This document shows positions 10,788 through 20,719 of a stretch of 64,000 bases of DNA, piece by piece (position 1 is the first letter of the stretch; the number at the start of each line of letters is the position of its first letter). Made by a program: the position numbers and the translations under genes. The DNA comes from Gnetum montanum. Its lineage: Eukaryota; Streptophyta; Gnetopsida; Gnetales; Gnetaceae. The stretch covers positions 120,618-184,617 of the forward strand of contig MNCI01036144.1 of assembly GCA_015680685.1 (NCBI GenBank). Direction: 5' to 3'. The notes beneath the pieces were generated by a model. That model was given only the letters and a program-made list of their open reading frames with translations. It made no database searches and was not told the DNA's origin.

Positions 10788-12260
10788 CTCAACACACATT
10801 GACCCCATCTGCCCGATGTGCACTCAACGCGACGAGACGCACCACCACTTCCTGCATGAGTGCCACGTCGCTAGGAATTTCTGGAGTACGGCCGGCCTCC
10901 CCCCGCTCAATTGTTTCGACGATTCGTAGACACTTGCCGCCTTATGGACCCTCTGGTGTGCTAGAAACGATCGGATCTTCAAAGGGACAGCTATCCCCCC
11001 ACCTGTTGCGTTGGCTCACCGGTTTAGAAGATTCTAGGGTGAAATTACCGCATTTATGGGATCGCGTGCCTGTCTCGAGCTGCCAGCTACCGACATTCAA
11101 AACCAACGTGATCTCTGGGAAATGGTTACGCGGATGGTTATGCAAACTGGAACGGGGAGTACACGGTGTTCCGCGGACGCCAAATCCAGGTGACGGTTGA
11201 TGCCTTGGCTGAGGCGATTGGTGCCCCCGCAACGGGGGATTGGATTCCCCCTGTGGCTCGGTCCCAGGCGGAGGCCGTCGAGTTCTTCCGGGGCTCCATC
11301 CCCTAGACGGCCAACGGCCACATCCGAGGGTCAGCCCTCTCGCCAGCTTGGCGGGCTGCGGTGGCGCTGGTGGAGCGTTACTTCATTCGGTCGGGTTCCC
11401 ACCACAGACTCAACGGGGTACACTTCATGTTTCTCAAGCGCATATGCGTCGAGACTCCTATTGACCTCCCCCACTTCCTATGGGAGTCTCCACAACGACG
11501 TCGGCCGGGCCGACACTCGGGGGTGATCCGTGCTTTTTGGCGGTCTTGCACTCTGGTCTTGCCGCTTAGGCCGCCGCTCCGGCCTATGTTGGTGTATCAA
11601 CGGCGGAGTGGGAGCCGTGGTCTTCTGGCAGGGGGTGCCGCGGTCTCGGCCGGGCCTGCGACCATCTCCTCCTAGGACCTTGTGGGTGGGGGTTGCGCGC
11701 GGGGTGGGCCGGATGCCCCGCTGCGGGATTCGTCGGCTGAGGACATCGACCCCAGAGAGAACATAGCTGGGCAGGCGAGTTATGATAGGGGGTTGGTGCG
11801 GGCTGTTGGGGGAACGCTTTTTGAGAAACAGACCTTGCCCCCACACTCTTACAGCCAGACGCTGCAATGGATTGAGAACGTCATCAGAGACCACATGACA
11901 GGTATTGCCCAAATAATTGAAGAGAATCGCCATCGCCTGGCTGTTGGCCTGGGTGAGCAGTCCCTGGACCTCCAAACCCTCGAGGAGAGTCGGGGCTCTA
12001 ACCATGACCACCCCAAAAGCCCCTAACGTGGGGAGGGGCGCTGGGACATGCCCTGCTTGGTCCGAAATACTGTTTAAAGGTCTAGGGTTGGGACCAATCA
12101 CCCGCTAATGGGGATGCCCTAAGGTGGTCGGGACTTGTGGGGGGCCTTGGGGTTTGAGTCCGTTGTCGGTGTGGGGTCAGCTGCCCTGGCCTGCGCTATA
12201 CCTGTGTATAGTTGTTCTTTTTGGGAATAAATTTCGCTCGATTTTTTCTAAAAAAAAAAA
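10788..12260 (+). mobile_element. 5'-truncated L1-like LINE, GC-rich (copy 3)
   Basis: A 1.47-kb LINE 3' fragment. It is flanked by an imperfect 14-bp target duplication (ACATACCCGTTTCA at 10774-10787 and ACATACCTGTTTCA at 12261-12274) and ends in a poly(A) run at about 12249-12260. It begins inside the zinc-binding tail (CPMC ... ETHHHF ... C), the usual result of 5'-truncated target-primed insertion. It is strikingly GC- and CpG-rich compared with its AT-rich surroundings and with copies 1 and 2, so it may be the youngest of the three. Confidence 0.9.
10800..12026 (+). pseudogene. LINE ORF2 C-terminus with accessory domain (copy 3)
   Basis: The zinc-binding tail lies at about 10803-10890. 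The accessory domain at about 11140-11500 is the best preserved here: NWNGEYTVFRGRQIQVTV, DALAEAIGAPATGDW, AVEFFRGSIP, a stop, ANGHIRGSALSPAWRAAVA, LVERYFIRSG, VHFMFLKRIC and IDLPHFLWES. A helical segment GIAQIIEENRHRLAVGL follows at about 11900-11950. The order matches plant 'putative transposon protein' domains (VRGRxIxVTxDxLAxxxG, a central W..., a C-terminal LP block). A frame change lies between the domain and the helical tail, so this copy is not translated whole. Confidence 0.6.
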
Positions 12261-12633
12261 ACATACCTGTTTCAAACCTTGTGGCATAATGTAAGGAAAC
12301 TCTTTATCTTTTCTTTTCAAACCTGATTGCTAAATACTTAGCATTTGCACAGCAACAACCAAACCTAATAAATGCCAAACTTATATGAATATACAGTAAA
12401 GCATGTACAAGAAATACCCACACTAATACACATATACAATTCACAAAGGACTATTTAAATCAGTTTAAGAAATTTTACTAATACACATGGATCATGCAAC
12501 ACATGACTAATAAGAACATAGTAGCAGTCTCACAAACAATGCAACATTCATTTCATTAATAGATGCTGAATCAGCAAACATTACATACTTAGTTCAAATC
12601 TGATTGCTGAGTACTTAGCATTCACATATCAGA

Positions 12634-12858
12634 CTATTTGGTTGATTAGACTATTTTTGTCTGTGGAACATGTCTTCGTGTTATTTGGTTGATTAGACTA
12701 TCTTCGTTTGTCTGTGGAACATGTCTTCGTGTTATTTGGTTGATTAGACTATTTTTGTTGTACACTATATCTCTTGATATCACAAGACTTTGGGTTTTAT
12801 TATCCCAAATCCTATAACCTTTGTGGTGTTTAGCATAACCTTTGTGGTGTTTTAGCAT
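12634..12858 (-). pseudogene. Copia polyprotein scrap with internal tandem repeats
   Basis: The minus strand reads KHHKGYRIWDNKTQSLVISR followed by DIVYN. This is the 'KGYRlwd...SRDVvF' block between integrase and reverse transcriptase of Ty1/Copia polyproteins. Immediately downstream a unit of about 50 bp, encoding SLINQITRRHVPQT, is repeated (about 12634-12680, 12681-12732, partial 12733-12760). A 'KHHKGYA' duplication precedes the block. It is an orphan fragment with no LTR next to it. Confidence 0.65.
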
Positions 12859-12963
12859 AACCTTTTGTGGATCAACTTACCAATATAAACATGCACGTCT
12901 GTGAATAAAAACATTAAAAATAAAAAAAATACAGTTTTAAGTTTTGAAAAAATATAATATATT

Positions 12964-13341
12964 GCATTGAAATATTATCTTTTGTCCCTCCCATTTTCTT
13001 TTCTGAGGTCTAAGCTTGGCCTTTTGTTGTTGCATAGCTGCTTCTTCCTCTGCAATAACATCCTCAAGACATTGAATAGTTTCAGGATCTATATCAGGAT
13101 TCATGGCCTCTCTAAAACTTCTAATATAATGGCTGGGATGTTCAAGGCTGCTCTTAGAAGCAAAATAATCCGGATCAGAAAAAAGAGATGCATCAGGCTG
13201 TGGCCTAAAGATCCATTCCTTAATCCCTAAAACTTTGCACTCATTATCCATTATGTTTATTAAGGCATCGAAATCAGAATTTTCATTTCCTATAGGTTGG
13301 GGAACTTTAATCTGATTTTGATATTGTAATAGACTTACCAA
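12964..13341 (-). pseudogene. Unidentified coding-like segment
   Basis: An open stretch of about 120 codons on the minus strand with the composition of an ordinary cellular protein and not of a transposon gag or pol. Blocks include DFDALINIMDNECKVLGIK, EWIFRPQPDASLFSDPDYF and DPETIQCLEDVIAEEEAAMQ, ending in a basic KLRPQKRKW. A possible splice acceptor (AATCAG) lies just before the segment at about 13310. I do not recognise the family. It could be a captured host exon, a processed-gene fragment or an unrecognised element gene. The Copia composite begins directly on its other side. Confidence 0.35.
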
Positions 13342-13582
13342 AATTAGTTGATTCTCTAAATCAATTAGGGCCTGATTTTGTGGATCAACTTACCAAAATT
13401 AGTTGATTCTTAGAATCAATTTTTGTCATCAATATTTGTCAGTTATTTTCCAGATTTCTTGTTCTTTATTTAGCAGATTTCCTATTGTAATTCTTTCTTA
13501 TAAATTGCTGTAATTGTTGATTCAAGATGAATGAGAGAGTGAGAATTATTTTTCCAATCTTTTCTTCTCTCCTTCCTGTTCA
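13333..13582 (+). repeat. Copia LTR, unit 1 (5' end missing)
   Basis: A terminal repeat ending CTTCCTGTTCA directly before an initiator-Met-type primer site. Its start (TGTTAGAA...) is missing; the left edge is inside the copy of a roughly 54-bp internal repeat (AAAATTAGTTGATTCT ... CTGATTTTGTGGATCAACTT). The 3' part (CAAGATGAATGAGAGAGTGA) matches all other LTR copies of this family in the window. Confidence 0.75.
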
Positions 13583-13600
13583 TGGTATCAGAGTTGGTTC
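13583..13600 (+). other. Primer binding site, initiator-Met type
   Basis: TGGTATCAGAGTTGGTTC directly follows the LTR. TGGTATCAGAGC is the usual Copia primer site complementary to initiator tRNA-Met. It marks the LTR end and the orientation (+). Confidence 0.85.
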
Positions 13601-13748
13601 TTTTACCGGCGTGAGAACCTAGTCGGCAAACCAAAATGGTGAGCACGACACCGAATTCTTTACAGCGGAATCCTCCTTGATTTCGATTGTCTCAACTTCA
13701 CCCTTATCCCTTTTCTCCTCTTAAATCGAAAATCATTCTCGTCAAATC

Positions 13749-14510
13749 ACCATACACCATTTGAATGGAATTTCTGTGAATGGTATCAATCAATCCTACT
13801 TGTGATCAAAGGAAGGGGAACAATGGGCTACTTGGTAGGAGCAATTGTCATGCTTGAAGAAAGTTCTGCCATGTATAACAGATGGGAGGTGGAAAACTCA
13901 ATGGTGATGGCTTGGTTGATTAATTCAATGCAGCCCAAAATTGGAAACCTTTATCTATTTTATCAGACAGCTAAGGAGATCTGGGATACCGTAAAAGAGA
14001 TGTATTTAGACCTTGAAAACATCTCACAAAGCTTCGAAGTTTGATTTGCTATCCGCAATACTCGGCAATGTAACTCATCAGTCACTGAATATTTCAATAC
14101 TCTATTGGAACTATGGCAAGAAATTGATGTATTCCACAATGTGACTTGGAAATCTCCTGATGATGCAATCATGTATAACAAAGTGGTGGAAAGACGGTGG
14201 ATTTTTGATTTTTTGCAGGGCCTTAATAAAGATCTTGATGAAGTTCGGGGATGAGTACTTGGTACTAAAGCACTTACTTCAATCCTCGAAGGAAGTTTTT
14301 GTAGAAGTGAGGAGGGAAGAAAGTAGAAAGAAAGTGATGATGCACTCTCAAAATCCACCCATTGAAGCCATGTCCCATGGTTTGGCTCTAGTTGCAAATC
14401 GTGAAGGAGGCAACTAAAGGAACCAAAAGGGAAAAGATAAACAACAAGGGTGCGAGCATTGTAACAAGCCCTATCACACCAAGGATACGTGTTGGGATAT
14501 ACATTGAAAG
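13749..14510 (+). pseudogene. Copia gag, unit 1
   Basis: This is the gag of a Ty1/Copia element. The UBN2-type N-terminal region reads MVMAWLINSMQPKIGNLYLF, then AKEIWDTVKEMYLDLENISQ, then SVTEYFNTLLELWQEIDVF. It ends with a CCHC knuckle (CEHCNKPYHTKDTC at about 14445-14490). Gag packages element RNA in virus-like particles. A stop at about 14042 and further frame breaks inactivate it. No pol follows; instead the sequence turns into an inverted leader and LTR. Confidence 0.8.
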
Positions 14511-14515
14511 CTTGC

Positions 14516-14903
14516 GGATTGGTTTGTCGACTGAGTTCTCATGTCAATGAAAGAACCGGCTCTGATACCATGAACAAGGAGAGAAGAGAAGACTGGAAAA
14601 ATAATTCTCTCACTCTTTGATTTATCTTGAATCAACAATTACAACATTTTATATAAAAGAATTACAATAGGAAATTTGTTAAATAAAAAATACGAAATCT
14701 GGAAAATAATTGACAGATATTGATGATAGAAATTGATTTAGAGAATCAACTAATTTTGGTAAGTTGATCCACAAAATCAGGCCCTAATTGATTTAGAAAA
14801 TTAACTAATTTTGATAAGGTGATTCACAAAATTAGGCCTTGATTGATTTAGAGAATCAAGTAATTTTGGTAAGTTAATTTAACTTTATTTTGACTTTTTA
14901 ACA
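14516..14903 (-). repeat. Inverted leader, primer site and LTR closing unit 1
   Basis: After gag the element reads in the opposite direction: inverted leader (GGTTTGTCGACTGAGTTCTC), inverted primer site (GGCTCTGATACCA ending 14570), then an inverted LTR at 14571-14903 (TGAACAAGGAG ... GACTTTTTAACA). Both primer sites therefore face inward towards one gag. This inverted copy is about 333 bp and contains extra 54-bp repeat units. Normal LTR elements carry both LTRs in the same orientation. Confidence 0.85.
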
Positions 14904-14926
14904 CATATCTTCAACACTTACCTATG

Positions 14927-15261
14927 TGTTAGAACCTCAGAATAAAGTTGGATCAACATACCAAAATTAGTTGATTCTCTAAATCAATTAGGGCCTGATT
15001 TGTGGATCAATTTAACAAAATTAGTTGATTCCCTAAATCAATTAGGGCTTGATTTTGTCGATCAACTTAACAAAATTAGTTGATTATCATAATCAATTTT
15101 TGTTATCAATATCTGTCAGTTATTTTCTAGATTTCTTGTTCCTTATTTAGCAGATTTCCTATTGTAATTCTTTTCTATAAATTGTTGTAATTGTTGATTC
15201 AAGATGAATGAGAGAGTGAGCAAATTATTTTTCCAATCTTTTCTTTTCTCCTTGTTGTTTA
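14927..15261 (+). repeat. Copia LTR, unit 2
   Basis: A complete direct LTR of about 335 bp starting TGTTAGAACCTCAG and ending before a degraded primer site (TGATATTAGAGCCAGTTC, 15262-15279). It contains several tandem copies of the AAAATTAGTTGATTC / GATTTTGTGGATCAACTT unit. A 23-bp spacer separates it from the inverted LTR of unit 1. Confidence 0.85.
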
Positions 15262-15434
15262 TGATATTAGAGCCAGTTCTTTCATTGGTGTGAGAACTCA
15301 GTCGGCAAACCAACATGGCAAGCATGGCACCTAAATTCTCTATAGCGAAATCCTCCTTGATTTTGACTGTCTCAACTCTACCCTTATCGCTTTTCTCCTC
15401 TCAAATCGAAAATCATTTTCTTTAAATCACCATA

Positions 15435-16278
15435 CATGAATTGAACAGAAATAATTTCCGTGAATGGTATCAGTCAATCTTGCTCATGATCAAAGGGAGG
15501 GGCAAAATCGGCTACTTGACAGGAGCAATTTCCATGCCTAAACAAAGTTTTGCCACGTACAGCAAATGGGAGGCAGAAAACTCAATAGTGATGGCTTGTT
15601 TGATCAATTCAATGGAGCCCAAAATCGGAAAGCTGTATCAATTTTATCAAACAGCCAAGGAGATTTGGGATACTGTAAAAGAGATGTATTTAGACCTTGA
15701 AAACATCTCACAAAGCTTNGAAACAGCCAAGGAGATTTGGGATACTGTAAAAGAGATGTATTTAGACCTTGAAAACATCTCACAAAGCTTTGAAGTCCGA
15801 TTTGCCTTCCACAATACTCTACAAGATAACTCATCAGTTACTGAATATTTCAATACTCTCTCACAACTATGGTAAGAAATTGATGTATTCCACAATGTGA
15901 CTTGGAAATCTCTTGATGATGCGATCATGTATAACAAAATGGTGGAAAGACAGTGGATTTTTGATTTTTTGTAGGGCCTTAACAAAGATCTTGATGAAGT
16001 TCGGGGATGAGTACTTGGTACTAAACCACTCCCCCCCTCCTTTAAGGAGGTTTTTGCAGAAGTGAGGAGAGAATAAACTAGAAAGAAAGTGATGATGCAC
16101 TCTCAAAATCCAACCATTGAAGCCTTGTCCCATGGTTCAGCTCTAGTTGCAAATCGTGAAGGAGGTAACTAAAGGAACCAAAAGGGAAAAGATAAACAAC
16201 CATGGTGCGAGCATAGTAACAAGCCCTATCACACCAAGGATACGTGATGGGATATACATTGAAAGCCTGTGGAATGGT
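15435..16278 (+). pseudogene. Copia gag, unit 2
   Basis: The second gag copy, starting MNRNNFREWYQSILLMIKGR. It has the same domain order as unit 1. The last knuckle is decayed (CEHSNKPYHTKDT followed by a stop where Cys was). A 72-bp exact repeat at 15649-15720 and 15721-15791, with an N at 15719, lengthens the reading frame in phase. Stops at about 15872 and 15973 also break it. Confidence 0.8.
15649..15791. repeat. 72-bp tandem duplication with an N at the join
   Basis: AAACAGCCAAGGAGATTTGG and the following bases up to CAAAGCTT occur twice, 72 bases apart, with an undetermined base at 15719. Units 1 and 3 have the segment once. The N at the junction makes an assembly error likely. Confidence 0.8.
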
Positions 16279-16279
16279 T

Positions 16280-16597
16280 TGCCGACTGAGTTCTCATGTC
16301 GGTGAAAGAATTGCTCTGATACCATGAACAAAAAGGAGAGAAGAGAAGATTGGAAAAATAATTCTCTCACTCTTTGATTTATCTTGAATCAACACTTACA
16401 ACAATTTATATAAAAGAATTACAATAGGAAATCTATTAAATAAGGAATAGGAAATCTGGAAAATAACTGACATATATTGATGGCAAAAATTGATTATGAG
16501 AATCAACTAATTTTGGATACACCCCTCACAAAATTAGGCCCTAATTGATTTGATTGATTTTGGTAAGTTGATTCAGCTTTATTTTGACTTTCTAATA
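16280..16597 (-). repeat. Inverted leader, primer site and LTR closing unit 2
   Basis: The arrangement is as in unit 1: inverted leader (GGTTTGCCGACTGAGTTCTC), inverted primer site (GCTCTGATACCA ending 16324) and an inverted LTR at 16325-16597. The spacer to the next LTR starts with the same AATATCTTTAGCACTT-like sequence as in unit 1. The whole [LTR-gag-inverted LTR-spacer] block was therefore tandemly duplicated after it formed. Confidence 0.85.
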
Positions 16598-16653
16598 AAT
16601 ATCTTTAGCACTTATCCTAAACTTTTAAAAAAAAGGTACTTGCTAAACGTATG

Positions 16654-16997
16654 TGTTAAAAGTTCAAAGTTCAGAATAAAGTTGTATCAACTTACCAAAA
16701 TTAGTTGATTCTTTAAGTCAATTAGGTCTTGATTTTGTGGATCAACTTACCAAAATTAGTTGATTCTTTAAATCAATTCAGACTTGATTTTGTGGATCAA
16801 CTTATCAAAATTAGTTGATTTTCAAAATCAATTTTTTATCATCAATATCTGTTAGATATTTTTCAGATTTTGTGTTCCTTATTTAGTAGATTTCCTATTG
16901 TAATTCCTTCGTATCAATTGTTGTAATTGTTGATTCAAGATGAATGAAAGAGTGAGAGAATTATTTTTCCAATCTTTTCTTCTTCTCTTTCTATTTA
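16654..16997 (+). repeat. Copia 5' LTR, unit 3
   Basis: A 344-bp LTR starting TGTTAAAAGTTCAAAG, with three copies of the roughly 54-bp internal unit, followed by a primer site (TGGTATCCGAGCCAATTC, 16998-17015). It is the 5' LTR of the element that runs to 21454. The 3' LTR lacks the extra units and is only 221 bp. Confidence 0.85.
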
Positions 16998-17427
16998 TGG
17001 TATCCGAGCCAATTCTTTCACCAATGTGAGAACCCAGTTGACAAACCAAAATGGTGCACATGACACCTATATTCTCTACAGAGGGATCCTTCTTAATTCC
17101 AACTATCTCAACTCCACCCTTATCCCTTTCCTCTTCTCAAACCGAAAATCATTCTCTTCAAATCACCATGTATGGTATCAATCAACTCTGCTCATGATCA
17201 AAGGGAGGGGCAAAATGGGCTACCTAATAGGAGCAACTGCCATGCCTAAAGAAAGTTCTACCACATACAACAAATGGGAAGTGGAAATCTCAACGGTGAT
17301 GGCTTGGTTGATCAATTCAATGGAGCCCGAAATCGGAAAGTTGTATCAATTTTATCAAACAGCCAAGGAGATTTGGGATACAATAAAAGAGATGTATTCA
17401 GACCTTGAAAACATCTCACAAAGCTAT

Positions 17428-17890
17428 AGGCTGTGGAGATGTAAAACTGCCTGGGTTCATTTTCAAATTTGTGCTTTATGTTCCGAATTTAAAATGCAAT
17501 TTGCTCTCGGTTAGCAAGCTGACCAAAGACTTGAATTGTGTTGTGATCCTTTTTCCTCCTCATTGTGAGTTTCAAGATCTGTCATAGAGGAGGATGATTG
17601 GCAATGCTGAGGAGCGACATGGCCTCTATTATCTCGTTGGTACTGGTTCTCCATTAAAGTTTGAATCCCCTACAACCTCATTCATCTCTTCTGAGTCTAT
17701 TCTTGAGTTTGAGGTAATGCCTTGGCACAAAAGATTAGGACACCCAAATTTTACATATTTGAAACATTTGTGTTCCCGTATGTTTACTAATAAAGATCCT
17801 TCGTCTTTCAAGTGTGATAATTGTATTCATGCAAAACAAATTCGAACATCTCATCCTTCTCATCTTTATAAACCTTTTGTTCCAGAGCGA
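17428..17890 (+). pseudogene. Copia GAG-pre-integrase region
   Basis: This frame encodes LPGFIFKFVLYVPNLKCNLL, SVSKLTKDLN and then, at about 17725-17830, the zinc-binding pre-integrase block WHKRLGHPNFTYLKHL ... CDNCIHAKQ. This domain lies N-terminal to the Copia integrase core. A stop near 17586 and the join to a truncated gag show that the polyprotein is broken. Confidence 0.85.
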
Positions 17891-18195
17891 TATCCCCGAT
17901 GTTGATGAATTTGTATCTCTCGTTGGACATGACAATCAGTTACAGTTGGTAAACTAACAGTCATTGGGACATAATATGGGCGTGGGTCATTGGGCAGATC
18001 CCTCTATACAAAATTAGCGCCCAAAAAGTGCGCGTTGAACGGTTTTGTGATGTGGTTATTTCGATGGCTAATGCGGTTCTCGGTGCTTGGCCCGAGGGTG
18101 AAACGGGAATCGTACGCGACGCAGCACGGTAACTGCCTTAGTCGCTCATAATATGATAGAATCATGCAAATTAGGCAAAGTGAGTATGCTGGGGG
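17890..18195. other. Foreign insertion inside the integrase region
   Basis: Between YKPFVPE and PFHLVHSDVW, which should be nearly adjacent in a Copia polyprotein, there are about 300 bases of unrelated DNA. The middle (about 18000-18140) is clearly richer in G, C and CpG than the flanks (for example CGGGAATCGTACGCGACGCA). I see no gene, terminal repeats or A-tail and cannot assign it. Organelle DNA or a filler repeat are possibilities. Confidence 0.6.
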
Positions 18196-18204
18196 AACCG
18201 GCAG

Positions 18205-18860
18205 CCTTCTGTTCCATTTCATCTTGTTCATAGTGATGTGTGGGACCTTCATGAGTACCAAGTTTAATTGGGGGACATTGTTTTGTAACTTTCATAGACG
18301 ATCACAGTCGTGTATGTTGGGTGTACCTAATGAGAGAAATCCAAAGTTAACTTACTGTTCAAAGAATTTTATAAGCTTGTTACAAATGTTTTCCAATCGT
18401 CAATTCATATTCTTCGTTTAGATAATGGTAAAGAATATTTTTCTTAGGAGCTTAAATCATATTTAAGTGAGCATGAAATCTTTCACCAAAGTTCTTGTGC
18501 CTATACACCCCAACAAAATGGAGTTGCAAAATGAAAAAACAGACATCTTCTTGAGGTAGCTTGATCATTTGTTTACTAGCTATGTTCCTCAATCCATCTA
18601 GGGAGAAGCTGTTCTCACCTTTCCATATCTCATTAATCAAGTACTATCTAAACCTCTTCAATACCAAACTCCACTAAGTCTTCTCTTATCAAGCTTTCCT
18701 TCTATGCGAATTCTCAACACTCTTCCACCTTGTGTCTTTGGATGTGTCATATATGTACATAATGCTCAACCAAATCATGGAAAACTTGATGCAAAAGCCC
18801 TCAAGTGTGTATTCTTAGGGTATTCTCCTATATAGAAAGGGTATAAATGCTACTACCCTC
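18205..18860 (+). pseudogene. Copia integrase core
   Basis: PFHLVHSDVW carries the first catalytic Asp. DNGKEYF carries the second, and AYTPQQNGVAK marks the Glu region, although the expected E of 'NGVAERKNR' is lost here. KCVFLGYSP follows at about 18810. Several frameshifts and stops separate these blocks. Integrase inserts the DNA copy into the genome. Confidence 0.85.
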
Positions 18861-19192
18861 CTTTAAAATGTGTTTTTGTATCATGTGATGTCACATTTCT
18901 CGAACACCAACTCTTTTATCCCAATGTTAATCTTCAAGGGGAGAATCAACCTACAGAAGAGCAACACTGGGTGTCAATCATATCCCTACCAATTGCTATG
19001 CCTGAGTTCTCATCAGACAATCATGTCACACCTCATGTTGAATCAGTCCAAGAGTCAGATTCAAAGCTAGGGGGAGAATCACATCCAAAACCAATTCTGA
19101 GATATTCTAGACAGCCACAAGCTCCTCAAGAATACCAAGATCCTGAACTAGTGATAGACCCAAGTGATGGAGGTATACAAGAGTAGTTTGAG

Positions 19193-20700
19193 GTGGTGAA
19201 TGATAATGAAGAGATTGATGACTTGGATCTTCCAATTGCGGTTATAAAAGGGATGAGGTCATGTGTAAAATATCCCATTTCTAATTATCTCACATACTCC
19301 AAGTTATCATGTAAATACAGGGCATTTCTTTCAAAGTTTGATGAGACACAAGTTCCGAGGGATACCTTTGAGGCTTTGGAAGATCCCAAATGGAAGGAAG
19401 TTGTGATGGAGTTAATGAAGGCTTTGGAAGACAATGAAACATGGGAAATAGTCCACCTACTTGAAGGGAAGAAACTTGTGGGGAGCAAATGGGTGTTTAC
19501 TGTCAAGTATGGTCTTGATGGCAGCATTGAAAGATACAAGGCTAGATTTGTGGCACAAATGGTTCACCCATATGTAAGGAAATGAAGGCTTTGGAAGACA
19601 ATGAAACATGGGAAATAGTCCACCTACTTGAAGGGAAGAAACTTGTGGGGAGGAAATGGGTGTTTACTGTCAAGTATGGTCCTGATGGAAGCATTGAAAG
19701 ATACAAGGCTAGACTTGTGGCACAAATGGTTCACCCATATGTAAAGAAATGAAGGCTTTGGAAGACAATCAAACATGGGAAATAGTCCACCTACTTGAAG
19801 GGAAGAAACTTGTGGGGAGCAAATGGGTGTTTACTGTCAAGTATGGTCCTGATGGCAACATTGAAAGATATAAGGCTAGACTTGTGGCACAAATGGTTCA
19901 CCCAGATGTATGGTATAGACTATGCAGAAACATTTGCTCCTATGGCGAAACTCAATTCTATTAGGCTTTTATTGTCTTTAGCTGTAAATCTTGATTGGGG
20001 TTGCATCAACTCGAGATAAAAAATGCCTTTCTACATGGTACATTGGAAGAAGAAGTTTACCTGAGGATACCAACTAGTGTTGAATCTCAAGAAGGTATGG
20101 GTAGAGTATGTAGATTAAAGAAGTCTCTCTATGGACTCAAACAATCTCCCTGAGCCTAGTTTACTTGATTTAGTGGTGTGATGAAGCAACTTGGATATGA
20201 GCAAGGACAAGTTGATCATAATTTATTTGTTAAAAAGGGGAGCATGGTAAAAGATGAATCCTTATTGTTTATGTCGATGATATAGTGATTACAGGAGATG
20301 ATGATCATGGGATTGAAGATCTTAAAAGGAAGCTCCAAGTAGAGTTCAAAGTCAAAGATCTTGGTCCACTGACGTATTTTTTGGGAATGGAAATTACTAG
20401 AAGCAAGAAAGGGATTTTCATATCCTAAAGGAAATATATCATGGATTTACTCAAAGAGACTGGCAAGATGGGGTGTAGACCAACATGGACTCCATTGGAA
20501 TGAAACTTGAAACAAAAGACTCCTAAAGAAGATCTTCCTGTAAATCGAGAAAGCTATCAACACTTTGTTAGTAAACTCATCTATTTGTCTCTTACTAGGC
20601 CACATATTGCTTTCAGTGTAAGTATTGTTAGCCAGTTCATGCATGCTCCCACAAAGAGACACCAACATGCTATAAATTAGCGTCTAAGGTATCTAAAGGG
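19193..20700 (+). pseudogene. Copia reverse transcriptase
   Basis: The domain starts with WKEVVMELMKALEDNETWEI and KLVGSKWVFTVKYGLDGSIE. It continues after the triplicated part with YAETFAPMAKLNSIRLLLSL, LKKSLYGLKQSP, a broken YVDD region at about 20270-20285, and LTYFLGMEI. A 167-bp segment is present three times (19415, 19582, 19749), and further frame changes occur at about 20018 and 20255. The enzyme would copy element RNA to DNA; it is inactive here. Confidence 0.9.
19415..19915. repeat. 167-bp tandem triplication in RT
   Basis: Three copies of the unit starting ATGAAGGCTTTGGAAGACAA begin at 19415, 19582 and 19749, each 167 bp, with few differences. Because 167 is not a multiple of three, each added copy shifts the frame, giving a stop near 19583-19585. 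Confidence 0.9.
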
Positions 20701-20719
20701 ATGCCTAGGGAATGGACTA

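Noticed and set aside
11478-12101. Long minus-strand open frame (207 codons) in the GC-rich LINE
   Set aside because: It is antisense to the LINE C-terminal domain; GC-rich sequence lacks stop codons by chance.
18164-18421. Possible small gene around the integrase insertion
   Set aside because: It spans the insertion border and a decayed integrase in the wrong frame.
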